Shown here piece by piece: positions 50,204 to 58,762 of a stretch of 64,000 nt of DNA. The stretch is from an uncultured Eubacterium sp. (GTDB taxonomy: Bacteria > Bacillota > Clostridia > Lachnospirales > Lachnospiraceae), in NCBI GenBank assembly GCA_910584645.1, contig CAJUAU010000006.1:1-64000 (forward strand), written 5' to 3'. The notes under the pieces were generated by a model. It saw only the letters and a list, made by a program, of their open reading frames with translations. It was not told the origin of the DNA and made no database searches. Each line of letters starts with the position of its first letter. Position 1 is the stretch's first letter. A program made the translations under genes and the position numbers.

Positions 50204-50431
50204 TTATTGAATTTCGACCAGTATTTTCTTGTCGCTCTTCGATGCGGAAGCACGCACCACGGTGCGGATCGCCTTCGCAGTCTTTCCCTGTTTGCCGATC
50301 ACTTTTCCCATATCATCAGGAGCAACCTTCAAACTCAGGATAATTTCTTTTTCATTTTCTGTCTCAGTTACGACAACTTCGTCAGGTTTGTCCACTAAAG
50401 CACTAGCAATTACTTCAACTAATTCTTTCAT
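50204..50431 (-). CDS. khpA: KH-domain RNA-binding protein KhpA
   Basis: A 75-residue single KH domain with the signature GKVIGKQGKTAKAIRTVV. KhpA (YlqC) pairs with KhpB and binds many RNAs, affecting cell size and division in Firmicutes. The ATG at 50431 has AAGGAGG 8 bp upstream. It lies between rpsP and rimM, its usual place. Confidence 0.93.
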   Translation of the reverse strand: MKELVEVIASALVDKPDEVVVTETENEKEIILSLKVAPDDMGKVIGKQGKTAKAIRTVVRASASKSDKKILVEIQ

Positions 50432-50460
50432 ACTGCCAACCTCCTTAGATTCAGGACGCA

Positions 50461-50706
50461 TTATTTTGCAATACCTGCCTGTTTAAACAAACGAGCTACT
50501 ACATCCGTAGGCTTTGCACCGTTTGCAATCCATTTTTTCGCCGCCTCTTCGTCGATCTTAACAGCTGCAGGTTCCTGATTTGGGTCATAAGTACCAATCT
50601 CGTCGATATTTCTGCCATCTCTAGGAGATCTCTCGTCAGCTACAACAATTCTATAAAATGGTGCCTTTTTCTGCCCTAATCTCTTCAGTCTGATTTTTAC
50701 TGCCAC
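50461..50706 (-). CDS. rpsP: 30S ribosomal protein S16
   Basis: An 81-residue S16 starting with a GTG codon ([23 protein letters not shown]) that has AAGGAGG 9 bp upstream. [16 protein letters not shown] and [12 protein letters not shown] are typical. The open frame extends 10 codons further but lacks similarity. It is transcribed after ffh. Confidence 0.96.
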   Translation of the reverse strand: MAVKIRLKRLGQKKAPFYRIVVADERSPRDGRNIDEIGTYDPNQEPAAVKIDEEAAKKWIANGAKPTDVVARLFKQAGIAK

Positions 50707-50769
50707 GTCTTTCACCTCCTTTGATCCTCTCTTCATCTATTCAAAAAGTAAAAACTTATTGAATCATCA

Positions 50770-52119
50770 TTAAAATCCGCCAAAGGGAAATCTAAATTTT
50801 CCCCCACGCTTCATCTTTTTGCCAGACATCATTCCCGACATCTGCTTCATCATCTTCCGGCTCTGTTCAAACTGCTTGATCAGCCGGTTTACCTCACTGA
50901 TATCCACTCCTGCTCCTGCCGCAATTCTGCGTTTACGGGAGGGATTGATGATCGAAGGCTTTGTTCTCTCCTCTATCGTCATAGAATAGATGATTGCCTC
51001 CGTCCCCTTCAAAGCATCGTCATCGATCTCCAGATCAGAAGGAAGTCCCATGCCCGGAAGCATACTGAGAATGCTGGAAAGCCCTCCCATTTTCTTCATC
51101 TGCTGCATCTGGTCCAGAAAGTCGTTGAAATCAAATTCATTGTTTTTAAACTTTTTCGTGAGCTCTGCTGCCTTGTCCTGATCGATCTGCGCCTCGGCTT
51201 TTTCGATGAGGGTCATGACGTCTCCCATACCAAGAATACGGGATGCCATGCGGTCCGGATAAAACTGCTCAAGATCTGAGAGTTTTTCCCCCATACCGAC
51301 ATAATAGATCGGTTTTCCGGTAATGGCACGGATCGAAAGCGCCGCGCCGCCTCTCGTATCACTGTCCAGCTTCGTCAATATGACGCCATTGATATCTAAT
51401 GCTTCATCAAAGGCAGCTGCCACATTCACCGCATCCTGTCCTGTCATGGAATCCACCGTCAGGATCGTCTGATGCACATCGACTTCTGCTTTTATATTTT
51501 TCAGCTCCTGCATCAGCTCTTCATCGATATGAAGGCGCCCTGCAGTATCGAGAAATACCATATTGTTTTTATTGGTCCTGGCATGTTCCACCGCCGCTTT
51601 CGCAATGTCCACCGGATTGTGGCTGGTTCCCATGGAAAATACCGGAACCCCGACTTTTTCTCCATTGGTCTGCAGCTGTTCAATCGCCGCAGGACGGTAT
51701 ATATCACATGCTGCAAGAAGAGGACGCCTGCCCTTTTCTTTGAATTTCGCCGCCAGCTTTGCCACAGTGGTGGTTTTACCAGCACCCTGGAGGCCGCACA
51801 TCATAACCACTGTGATCGCATCTCCCGGCAGAAGGGAGATCTCTGCCGTGGTCTCTCCCATCATTTTCACCAGTTCTTCATTTACATATTTGATCACTGT
51901 CTGTCCCGGCGTCAGGCTGTTTAGTACATCCTCTCCTGTCGCCCTTTCCTGGACGGATTTTACGAAATTTTTAACTACCTTAAAATTAACATCCGCTTCC
52001 AGAAGTGCCATCTTAACTTCTTTCAGGGCAGTTTTCACATCCGCTTCCGTCAGTCTGCCCTTGCTCCGGAGCCCCTTAAAAACATTTTGTAGTTTTTCGC
52101 TCAGGCTGTCAAATGCCAC
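50770..52119 (-). CDS. ffh: Signal recognition particle protein Ffh
   Basis: A 449-residue SRP GTPase. The N domain (about 1-85), G domain (MCGLQGAGKTTTVAKLA near 107-123, DTAGRLHID, TKLDSDTRGGAAL) and the Met-rich M domain (about 300-449, ending MMKQMSGMMSGKKMKRGGKF) are complete. It binds signal sequences and 4.5S RNA and delivers ribosomes to the membrane with FtsY. It follows ylxM by 11 bp. Confidence 0.97.
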   Translation of the reverse strand: MAFDSLSEKLQNVFKGLRSKGRLTEADVKTALKEVKMALLEADVNFKVVKNFVKSVQERATGEDVLNSLTPGQTVIKYVNEELVKMMGETTAEISLLPGDAITVVMMCGLQGAGKTTTVAKLAAKFKEKGRRPLLAACDIYRPAAIEQLQTNGEKVGVPVFSMGTSHNPVDIAKAAVEHARTNKNNMVFLDTAGRLHIDEELMQELKNIKAEVDVHQTILTVDSMTGQDAVNVAAAFDEALDINGVILTKLDSDTRGGAALSIRAITGKPIYYVGMGEKLSDLEQFYPDRMASRILGMGDVMTLIEKAEAQIDQDKAAELTKKFKNNEFDFNDFLDQMQQMKKMGGLSSILSMLPGMGLPSDLEIDDDALKGTEAIIYSMTIEERTKPSIINPSRKRRIAAGAGVDISEVNRLIKQFEQSRKMMKQMSGMMSGKKMKRGGKFRFPFGGF

Positions 52120-52130
52120 GACGCCACCTC

Positions 52131-52490
52131 CTACAGGATATCATAAATCTCATGAGCCAGTGCCAGCAGTTCTTCCTTTTCTGTCTCCAGGTCTGCCTTA
52201 ACCAGTTCCTCGATCTTCCCCAGCCGTTCTTTCGCCATCTGGAATCTCTGAAAAAGCTGTAGCTTTTCCTCATACTCTTCCAGCTTCCGGCTTCCCCGTT
52301 TTACGATATCGTAAACTCCCTGCCTGGTGATATCATATTTTTGTGCAATCTCACTGAGGGAAAGATCATTCAGTATATATTGTTCAAAAATCTCACGATG
52401 TCTGTCTTTTAACAGCGGTCCATAAAAATCATACAAATACGATAGTCTGACAATTTCCTTTATATCTGTCAGAGAGTTTTTCTGCGTCAC
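52131..52490 (-). CDS. ylxM: YlxM family DNA-binding protein
   Basis: A 119-residue helix-turn-helix protein of the YlxM/p13 family. LSYLYDFYGPLLKDRHREIFEQYILNDLSLSEIA holds the sigma-region-4-like HTH, followed by QKYDITRQGVYDIVKRG. It accompanies ffh in Firmicutes and is thought to act with the SRP pathway. I chose the GTG at 52490, because an open TTG start at 52523 would lie only 6 nt from the predicted start of transcription (about 52529). First gene of ylxM-ffh-rpsP-khpA-rimM-trmD. Confidence 0.88.
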   Translation of the reverse strand: MTQKNSLTDIKEIVRLSYLYDFYGPLLKDRHREIFEQYILNDLSLSEIAQKYDITRQGVYDIVKRGSRKLEEYEEKLQLFQRFQMAKERLGKIEELVKADLETEKEELLALAHEIYDIL

Positions 52491-52535
52491 CTGTACAACC
52501 CCGCTTTCACTGCTGTAAAGCAAATTACTTTACAG

Positions 52536-52564
52536 AGTATAGCCTATATTTTATGAATTGTCAA
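52536..52564 (-). promoter_or_regulatory. Predicted strong promoter of the ylxM-ffh-rpsP operon
   Basis: On the minus strand a consensus TTGACA (52559-52564) and TATACT (52536-52541) are 17 bp apart. The transcript would begin near 52529 with a short hairpin (GTAAAG/CTTTAC, 52513-52531), then ylxM. Confidence 0.8.
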
Positions 52565-52697
52565 GGGGAAAATAATATTTTCGTCCCTATAAACGCAGAA
52601 AAGCCGCCTCACGTTTTACTCTGTAAGACGACCCCCCTGAACCGTGCAGTGTGAATGTAACTCATTCATTCACCCTTCCTTTCGTAGTTTTTCCGGC

Positions 52698-52925
52698 TCA
52701 GCACTTATAGTCCGTTTCTGAACTCATTACAAAAAAGATTTCTCTTGCATTTCGATCATACTGATTCAGACCGCCCATCCTCGCAAGGACTTCACCGGGA
52801 ACTGCGTTTCCGTGATTCTCCTTTGCTGTCCGCTTTGTCCTTGCCGATTCAAGCGCCTGCTGGAAATCTCCTCCGCCTTCCTGTGGCTCATTTCCATCAT
52901 ACCGAATCTTCGACGTATGCTTCAC
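52698..52925 (-). CDS. Unrecognised small open frame
   Basis: In the 612-bp gap between ylxM and the methyltransferase gene, a minus-strand frame encodes 75 residues from a GTG at 52925 and stays open for about 30 more codons upstream (EEIKAETIQKIYRIQEIHPV). The sequence is hydrophilic (GGGDFQQALESARTKRTAKE, then ARMGGLNQYDRNAREIFFVM) and has a plausible coding composition. No ATG or well-spaced ribosome site was found; an AAGGAGGAG lies inside the open frame. It may be a real small gene, one with an unusual start, or a fragment. The rest of the gap holds only the ylxM promoter. Confidence 0.35.
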   Translation of the reverse strand: MKHTSKIRYDGNEPQEGGGDFQQALESARTKRTAKENHGNAVPGEVLARMGGLNQYDRNAREIFFVMSSETDYKC

Positions 52926-53102
52926 CGGATGAATCTCTTGAATTCTGTAGATTTTTTGAATTGTCTCTGCTTTAATCTCCTCCTTGAGCTTATTTCTGCA
53001 AATACATGATAGAAAAATCTTTTCTTATAATACATATCGGTAAATGCAGGCAAAAAGTTAACACTGCAGGGCTGCTATACGACATTAATTTTCAAAATAT
53101 TG

Positions 53103-54299
53103 TTATTTTTTCAGAGGTTCCAGAAGCTGTTCCAGAGTGCCATGGCTGTTCAGGGCGTCACAGAGCCGGTCGAACTGTTCCTGGCGGCACTGGCTTTTTT
53201 CCTCCTTCTGCCGGCTGCCGGATCCGTCTGGGATGTTCTTTTTCACCGCCCGGATCAAAAGGTTTTTGGGAGTATGTTCCATATCGATAAATTCCAGGAT
53301 CTGGACTTCATACCCCATCTGTTCCAGCAGTTCTGCCCGCAAAGCATCCGTCAGAAGCGCCGCAAACCGCTCCTTAAGGATCCCATAGCGCAGGACAGGC
53401 GCCATCAGTTCGCTCTGGATCTGTCCATTCAATTCGTGCTGACAGCAGGGCACAGACAAAATCACCTCTGCCCCCCAGCGCACCGCCTTATCCAGGGCAA
53501 GGTCTGTCGCCGTGTCGCAGGCATGCAGGGTGATCACCAGATCCACCTGGTCAGCCCCCTCATAGGAACCGATGTCTCCCTGGGAAAAATGCAGGCTCCC
53601 ATATCCATATTTTTCTGCCAGGCCATTGCAGCGGGCGATCACATCCTGTTTCAGGTCCAGCCCTATCATCTCCACCTCGATCCCCTGTATGATCTTCAGA
53701 TAATAGTAGACCGCAAAAGTAAGGTAGGATTTCCCACAGCCAAAATCAATGATCTTAAGCGGCTTTCCAGAGGACTGCCTCTGTCTGAGTTCTGGAAGCA
53801 CATCCCGTATAAATTCCAGAAACCGGTTGATCTGCTTATATTTTTTATATTTCTTATCCACGATCCTGCCGTCTTCTGTCTGCACTCCCAGATCCACAAG
53901 AAAAGGAACCGCCTGCCCTGTCTCCAGAATATAGTGTTTTCTGCGGTTGTGGGAAAGCTCGATCTTCTTAATCATCTGCTGACGCTGCTCTTTGATGGAA
54001 GACTTTCCTTTTTTGCTTACAAGAACAGAAAAACTTCTGTCCTGGCACTGGAGATCCAGCTGTTTGTAGTCCTCCAAGAGATATCTGCAAATTCGTTCTA
54101 CAGCAGTCTCCTTGTCCATGTTCTTGTGAAATATCTGCTGTCCACGGTATTCCTCCCGCTGAAACAACAGATGATCCTTCTCCAGAAAAGGACGGAACAG
54201 AATTTTTTTGGAAAGCTGTTTTTTTCTTCCATTGCTGACGACGGCGCGCAGCGTATCTCCATTAAAATGATCCATTAATAACTGTTTTACCTTTTGCAT
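53103..54299 (-). CDS. Class I SAM-dependent methyltransferase
   Basis: A 398-residue protein. The N-terminal 150 residues are basic (VVSNGRKKQLSKKILFRPF, SHNRRKHYILETGQAVPFLV). The C-terminal part is a Rossmann methyltransferase with IIDFGCGKSYLTFAVYYYL (motif I), MIGLDLKQDVIARC (motif II), QGDIGSYEG and VITLHACDTATDLAL. The SVPCCQHELNGQI segment with paired cysteines is typical of the family related to eukaryotic GSTCD/METTL25. Substrate is unknown, probably RNA. The start at 54299 has AAAGGAG 10 bp upstream. It lies 49 bp downstream of the lipoprotein array. Confidence 0.83.
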   Translation of the reverse strand: MQKVKQLLMDHFNGDTLRAVVSNGRKKQLSKKILFRPFLEKDHLLFQREEYRGQQIFHKNMDKETAVERICRYLLEDYKQLDLQCQDRSFSVLVSKKGKSSIKEQRQQMIKKIELSHNRRKHYILETGQAVPFLVDLGVQTEDGRIVDKKYKKYKQINRFLEFIRDVLPELRQRQSSGKPLKIIDFGCGKSYLTFAVYYYLKIIQGIEVEMIGLDLKQDVIARCNGLAEKYGYGSLHFSQGDIGSYEGADQVDLVITLHACDTATDLALDKAVRWGAEVILSVPCCQHELNGQIQSELMAPVLRYGILKERFAALLTDALRAELLEQMGYEVQILEFIDMEHTPKNLLIRAVKKNIPDGSGSRQKEEKSQCRQEQFDRLCDALNSHGTLEQLLEPLKK

Positions 54300-54348
54300 C
54301 TGGCAAAGACTCCTTTCTCTCATTGGATTTGATGGGATAGCGGCTTGT

Positions 54349-55719
54349 TTATTCCATTTCAAAATTATTTGGCATATACTCTGAATAACCATGTGTGTTC
54401 AGGCCCGCGCCACTCTTATAATAGGGCAGCCACCATTGCCAGTCCTGTTTTGTCAGCCATTTGAACGTTCCTGTCCGAAAGTCATAACTGGCAAGCTGGT
54501 TTTTCTTTTCTCCGGTATGCTCCAGATACATCAGGCAGATGTCCTCTGCCATCGTCACAACAATGCCCCGGCTTCGGTAAATACTCTCGGCCTCATACCC
54601 ACTTTCAGTAATTTTCCCAAATAGCTTCTGATCTGCCTCCGGGTTGTGAAGATATTCGTTTATTTCTTTCTCCCACTCCCACTCACCGGAACCATCCCGC
54701 TTTTTGCTGATCACGATCATATTCCGGCATTCGGGCACATCGTGTCCTCCCAGTATCCAAAGCTGTGCATACAGATGATCACCTCGTATAAACAGGTTAT
54801 CCAGATGGATTTCATGTCCCGCTGACGTTTCACATTCACAGTCTTCCAGTGCTCCCCATCCTTTCAGCAGCTGGCGGATCTGGGCAAGATCGAGAAGTTT
54901 TTCTTTTTTTCCATCCTCCAGCCAGTACCGCCAGAGGGCATCGTTTTTCTCATTGCCCTCCCACTCCATCCAAAATAACTCATTATTCGGAACATCGGAT
55001 TCTGTGTAAATTATGCGGGACCTTTCTTCCCCCCGGATCAGGTTTATGGTATCTGACCCTAGCTTTTTCTCCACCAGCCCGCTGTCACATGTTATGATAA
55101 CACTTTCCTCGAACAACTCCTCTACATACAAAAAACCGGAACCCAGATCACCACCGGGTTCATACTGTTTTTTCCGGATATTATACAATTTAAGAGTACT
55201 TCCCTCACCCTCAGGTTCCTGGTAGACAATATAACTGCCATTACACCAGTAGATAGGAGCCCAGCTAGCTCTCCGATTCCTCTCCAGGATCAATTCTGCC
55301 GCTGTTTCATCCAATTTCCACTGTTTTTCCTTTCTCACCGGAGCACGCCATATGTGATCTTCACTCTGTTCCCCATCACTGCTGCAGGTGACATAATACA
55401 CCCAGTCTTCATCCACATAACAGATGTCCCTTATCCCTTTGACAGGCAGCCCATGCTCTTCTCCGGACTGACGGTTATGCTCTGTCAGTATTTCAGTGCC
55501 ATTCTCCACATAATACAGGTTTTGTTCGTTGCAGTAAGAATAGTTCTCTGATCTGTCTTTTTCCACCAGCTTCACTGCTCCGCCAGAGACCGCTTCTCCG
55601 GAAACTGCCCCGCCGGAAGCTGTCCTTTCCCTGGAAAAGCCGGAAAACTCACCGCCGCAGCCGGTGAGGAAAAACACTGCCAGCACGATTCCAATTATCG
55701 TCTTTCTCCTTTGTCTCAT
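54349..55719 (-). CDS. Paralogous lipoprotein 1 of the array
   Basis: A 456-residue lipoprotein. The signal peptide ends in lipobox FLTGC, so Cys23 would be lipidated; CGGEF follows. A short pentapeptide run (SGGAVSGEAVSGGAV) forms the linker. The body consists of repeated strand units with aromatic YY pairs (YVDEDWVYYVTC, LYNIRKKQYEPGG, ICLMYLEHTG), suggesting a beta-propeller of the DUF5050 kind. It ends with ASYDFRTGTFKWLTKQD and PNNFEME. Closest in the window to members 2 and 7. AAGGAGG lies 7 bp before the ATG at 55719. Function unknown. Confidence 0.8.
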   Translation of the reverse strand: MRQRRKTIIGIVLAVFFLTGCGGEFSGFSRERTASGGAVSGEAVSGGAVKLVEKDRSENYSYCNEQNLYYVENGTEILTEHNRQSGEEHGLPVKGIRDICYVDEDWVYYVTCSSDGEQSEDHIWRAPVRKEKQWKLDETAAELILERNRRASWAPIYWCNGSYIVYQEPEGEGSTLKLYNIRKKQYEPGGDLGSGFLYVEELFEESVIITCDSGLVEKKLGSDTINLIRGEERSRIIYTESDVPNNELFWMEWEGNEKNDALWRYWLEDGKKEKLLDLAQIRQLLKGWGALEDCECETSAGHEIHLDNLFIRGDHLYAQLWILGGHDVPECRNMIVISKKRDGSGEWEWEKEINEYLHNPEADQKLFGKITESGYEAESIYRSRGIVVTMAEDICLMYLEHTGEKKNQLASYDFRTGTFKWLTKQDWQWWLPYYKSGAGLNTHGYSEYMPNNFEME

Positions 55720-55734
55720 AGTCCCCCTCCTTGA

Positions 55735-55765
55735 AACATGCCGCCACAGAGGCGGCACAAACAAT
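55735..55765. repeat. Palindrome shared with the 5.1-kb repeat region
   Basis: GCCGCC/GGCGGC at 55742-55758, with flanks AAACAT before and ACAAACAAT after, almost repeats the element at 5146-5172. Here it fills the 59-bp gap between paralogs 1 and 2 and has two extra bases (AG) in the loop. Confidence 0.7.
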
Positions 55766-55778
55766 ACTTGAATCCTGT

Positions 55779-57191
55779 TCAATAATTATTGGGTAATGAA
55801 TACATAAGATAATAAGATCCCAGGTTACCATCTGAACAGTTATAACGGTCATAGTACTGCAGGTACACTTCCGCATCTTTTTCTGTCAGCCATTTGAACT
55901 CTCTGGTATGGAGATCGTAGCTGGCATACTGGTTTTTCTTTGCTCCGGTATGCTCCAGATACATTAGGCAGATCCCCTCTGCCAGCGCCACCACATTCCC
56001 CCGGCTCCGGTAGATACAGTCGATCTCACCCTGCCTTCCTATCTTCCGAAAGATCTTCTGTTCGGACTCCGGATTATGAAGATGCTCATTTATTTCTTCT
56101 TCCCATCTCCACTCACCAGAACTACCCAGTTCTTTGCTGATCACTACATTATTGTTACACAAAGGCGGCGTATCCTCTTCTCCTACGAAGCCCCCTCCTC
56201 CCACGATGTGTATAAGAACATAAAAGGTACCCTCCTGTACAAAAACGCCCCAGATCGAGATTTCATGATCAGCTGCTACTTCGCAGTCATCCAGAAGTCC
56301 CTTTTTCTCTAAGAACTGACGGATCTGATCTTCATCTGCGATCTTTTTCTTTTCTCCGTCTTTCAATCGGTACCGCCAGAGGACAGGGTGTTTTTGGCCT
56401 GACTTGCATTCTCCCCAGAAAAATTCATCCTTTTCTGTATCCAATGTGTAAACATCCAAAAAGAGTTCCTTTTCCATCTCATGGAACCAGTTCACGGGTT
56501 CTGCCCCGAACTTTTTCTCCCCCAGTCCCTTTTCACCGTCAAAAATCACACGGTCCTCAACCAGAGCCAGTATATTCCAGACCTCCGTATCTTCTGCTGG
56601 ATCATACTGCTTTTTCCGGATATTATACATTTGGAGAAGGCTATTACTCTCCTCTGTATCGCCTACAAAGATAATATAACTTCCGTTGCACCAGTAGTCG
56701 ATATACTGACCGCTTCCTCCCAGATCTTTTTCCAAGATCATTTCTGCCGCTGATTCATCCACCTTCCACTGCTGTTCCTTTCTCACCGGGACACGCCAGA
56801 TCTGATCCCGGCTGTTTATCTCATCCCCGATGTAGGTCAGATAATACAGCCAGTCCGCATCCACATAACAGATAGCATCTACTTCCATCTGCAGTATGCG
56901 CTCTTCACCGGTCTGACGGTTACACTCTACCGCTTTGGAGTCGTATCCTATATAATACAGGTTGCGTTCATTGCAGTAGGTGTATTTTTTTGAACGGTCT
57001 TTCCCGGCGGGCTTTACGGCTCCGTCGGACACCGCCTGTCCACTCACACCGCCGCCGGAGACCACTCCTTTTCCAGACATTCCGATGTATTCCCCGCCGC
57101 AGCCGGCACAGGTCCCCGCTGCTAACGCCATCAGCAAAAGCAGTCCGGTCACCCTGCTTCTAATTTTTCTTTTCTTCAAACCGTACCGCAT
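55779..57191 (-). CDS. Paralogous lipoprotein 2 of the array
   Basis: A 470-residue lipoprotein with signal peptide ending AGTCAGC then GGEY. The linker is SGGGVSGQAVSDGAVKP. The body repeats the family pattern (CYVDADWLYYLTY, YNIRKKQYDPAED, LWRYRLKDGEKKKIADEDQI, ICLMYLEHTGAKKNQYASYD) and ends SLPNNY. It is the closest relative of member 1. The ATG at 57191 follows AAAGGAGGG, and the gene start overlaps the end of member 3 by 32 bp, so the two are translated from one message. Confidence 0.8.
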   Translation of the reverse strand: MRYGLKKRKIRSRVTGLLLLMALAAGTCAGCGGEYIGMSGKGVVSGGGVSGQAVSDGAVKPAGKDRSKKYTYCNERNLYYIGYDSKAVECNRQTGEERILQMEVDAICYVDADWLYYLTYIGDEINSRDQIWRVPVRKEQQWKVDESAAEMILEKDLGGSGQYIDYWCNGSYIIFVGDTEESNSLLQMYNIRKKQYDPAEDTEVWNILALVEDRVIFDGEKGLGEKKFGAEPVNWFHEMEKELFLDVYTLDTEKDEFFWGECKSGQKHPVLWRYRLKDGEKKKIADEDQIRQFLEKKGLLDDCEVAADHEISIWGVFVQEGTFYVLIHIVGGGGFVGEEDTPPLCNNNVVISKELGSSGEWRWEEEINEHLHNPESEQKIFRKIGRQGEIDCIYRSRGNVVALAEGICLMYLEHTGAKKNQYASYDLHTREFKWLTEKDAEVYLQYYDRYNCSDGNLGSYYLMYSLPNNY

Positions 57192-58632
57192 CTTCTCCCT
57201 CCTTTCTGAATGGTGCAAAGCTGAAATCCATGCGTTCGGGATCTTTCCCCAGCACTACTCCGTTTCCGTCATTTCCATAATCCCAGAATCCCCCGGCAGG
57301 TTCATACCAGGTTTCATAATATTCCCTGTCCTTCTTCGTCAGCCATCGGAATTCTCCGGTATTCAGATCATAACATCCCGCCTGCCCTTTCTTCTTATCG
57401 TGATCATAGATACTAAAAAAGGCTTTTCCATTTATGACCCGGTAACACTGGGCGTCGTTGATGACTGCATGTTCCACCGCTGTCCGCTCACTGCGCCAAT
57501 TGTAATCCGGCCCGGTGATAAACTTTCCCTTCCGGGTCCTGCCCCTGGAAGACATACACTCCGTGATCTCTTTTTCATAACGGACCTCTGTCTCCTCCAG
57601 TGACTGGCTGAACAGAAAATATGCCATATGATATTCTTTTCCCTGCAGCCATGCCGCCTCACACTGGACATAGAGACGTCCCGCCTCATACCACATATCC
57701 CGGACACCGCAGAATTTCAGCTGTTTCAGCCCCGCCAGCCCGGTACAGGCACGTTCCAGCTGCTCTTCTGATATAAATACTCTGCTCTCTGCCTTCCTCA
57801 GATCACACAGATAAATATCGCTGTCATCATCCGGCTCATAGAAAAACACGTCCTGTCCGAATACAGCCCCCTCCTCGTAAATCCCCTTCCCGCTTTCCAC
57901 CTTCTTCCAGTTCTTTCCGTCCCTCTCCTGGTAATATAATATTTCATTGTATGCCCATCCATCCCACAGCACAAAATAATTTCCACATTTTCTAACATGT
58001 AATGCAGATAAACCCATATTGGCCTCACTTACGGTCTGCTTTGACCTGCGGTCATATTTTACAACGTCCTCCCCTATTATGTAAACGATATACTGGGGAT
58101 CTACACACACAGAATTAATCATGTCTCTTTCCCTGCCGGATATCTCCTCTGCCTGGTCTGTCCGCACCACGTCAAAGCCGTCCTCGCCCTTTTCAATTGG
58201 AATCCGGCACAGAATGTCGAGCCCATACTCTTCTGTCTCATTCCACGGGCTCCGAATGCAAAAAAGGCCGTTTTCTTCTACGGATATCAGCTCACGTAGA
58301 TCCGGTATCCTAATCTTCTTTTTCCCGGAACCATCCAGCCGCATCTGAGCCACATAGGGTATAGGATCGATCTCTTCCCCATCTTCATCCTCTCTTTCTA
58401 CATACAGGTTGGTATCTGTACAAAAATTTGCATTCTGCCTTTCCTCCCTGCCGTTCCCGCCATTCTCCGGGGACACCGCCTGTCCGCTCACACCGCCGCC
58501 AGAGACCGCTCCTCCGGAAATAATTCCAGATCTGGAAGTATCGGCAAATTCCCCGCCGCAGCCGGCACAGATCCCCGCTGCTAACGCTATTAACAGCATC
58601 AGCCCTGTCATTCTGTGTAGTTCTCCTCTCAT
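57160..58632 (-). CDS. Paralogous lipoprotein 3 of the array, divergent body
   Basis: A 490-residue lipoprotein. The first 35 residues (RGELHRMTGLMLLIALAAGICAGCGGEF) are almost the same as in member 4, but the mature body is much more divergent: it opens with FCTDTNLYVEREDEDGEEID and lacks the NNFYYLR segment. It keeps the family end (GCYDLNTGEFRWLTKKDREYY) and the EEQLERACTGL helix. The C-terminus is longer (FAPFRKEGEDAVRFEEKKN). The pattern suggests a leader exchanged by recombination onto an older body. GGAGGG lies 6 bp before the ATG at 58632. Confidence 0.78.
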   Translation of the reverse strand: MRGELHRMTGLMLLIALAAGICAGCGGEFADTSRSGIISGGAVSGGGVSGQAVSPENGGNGREERQNANFCTDTNLYVEREDEDGEEIDPIPYVAQMRLDGSGKKKIRIPDLRELISVEENGLFCIRSPWNETEEYGLDILCRIPIEKGEDGFDVVRTDQAEEISGRERDMINSVCVDPQYIVYIIGEDVVKYDRRSKQTVSEANMGLSALHVRKCGNYFVLWDGWAYNEILYYQERDGKNWKKVESGKGIYEEGAVFGQDVFFYEPDDDSDIYLCDLRKAESRVFISEEQLERACTGLAGLKQLKFCGVRDMWYEAGRLYVQCEAAWLQGKEYHMAYFLFSQSLEETEVRYEKEITECMSSRGRTRKGKFITGPDYNWRSERTAVEHAVINDAQCYRVINGKAFFSIYDHDKKKGQAGCYDLNTGEFRWLTKKDREYYETWYEPAGGFWDYGNDGNGVVLGKDPERMDFSFAPFRKEGEDAVRFEEKKN

Positions 58633-58634
58633 TT

Positions 58635-58752
58635 TTATCCCTCCATCTGCGCATGTTTTTTGCGCATCACAAGTTTGGGCGTGCGCGCACAAACTTGCAG
58701 GGTGAAAATTTTATTTTTCACCCTTATCCCTCCATCTGCGCATGTTTTTTTA
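58635..58752 (-). repeat. Structured intergenic element, copy A
   Basis: Between members 3 and 4. Reading the minus strand: hairpin 1 GGGTGAAAA/TTTTCACCC (58700-58723), hairpin 2 CAAGTTTG/CAAACTTG around TGCGCGCACG (58670-58697), hairpin 3 TGCGC/GCGCA around AAAAAACAT (58648-58666), then GATGGAGGG, the ribosome site of member 3. A second copy of the hairpin 3 and ribosome-site part lies at 58724-58750. Confidence 0.85.
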
Positions 58753-58762
58753 CGTAAAAATC

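Noticed and set aside
52131..52523. A longer YlxM starting at TTG 52523.
   Set aside because: The start would be only about 6 nt from the transcription start predicted from the TTGACA-17-TATACT promoter; the GTG at 52490 fits better.
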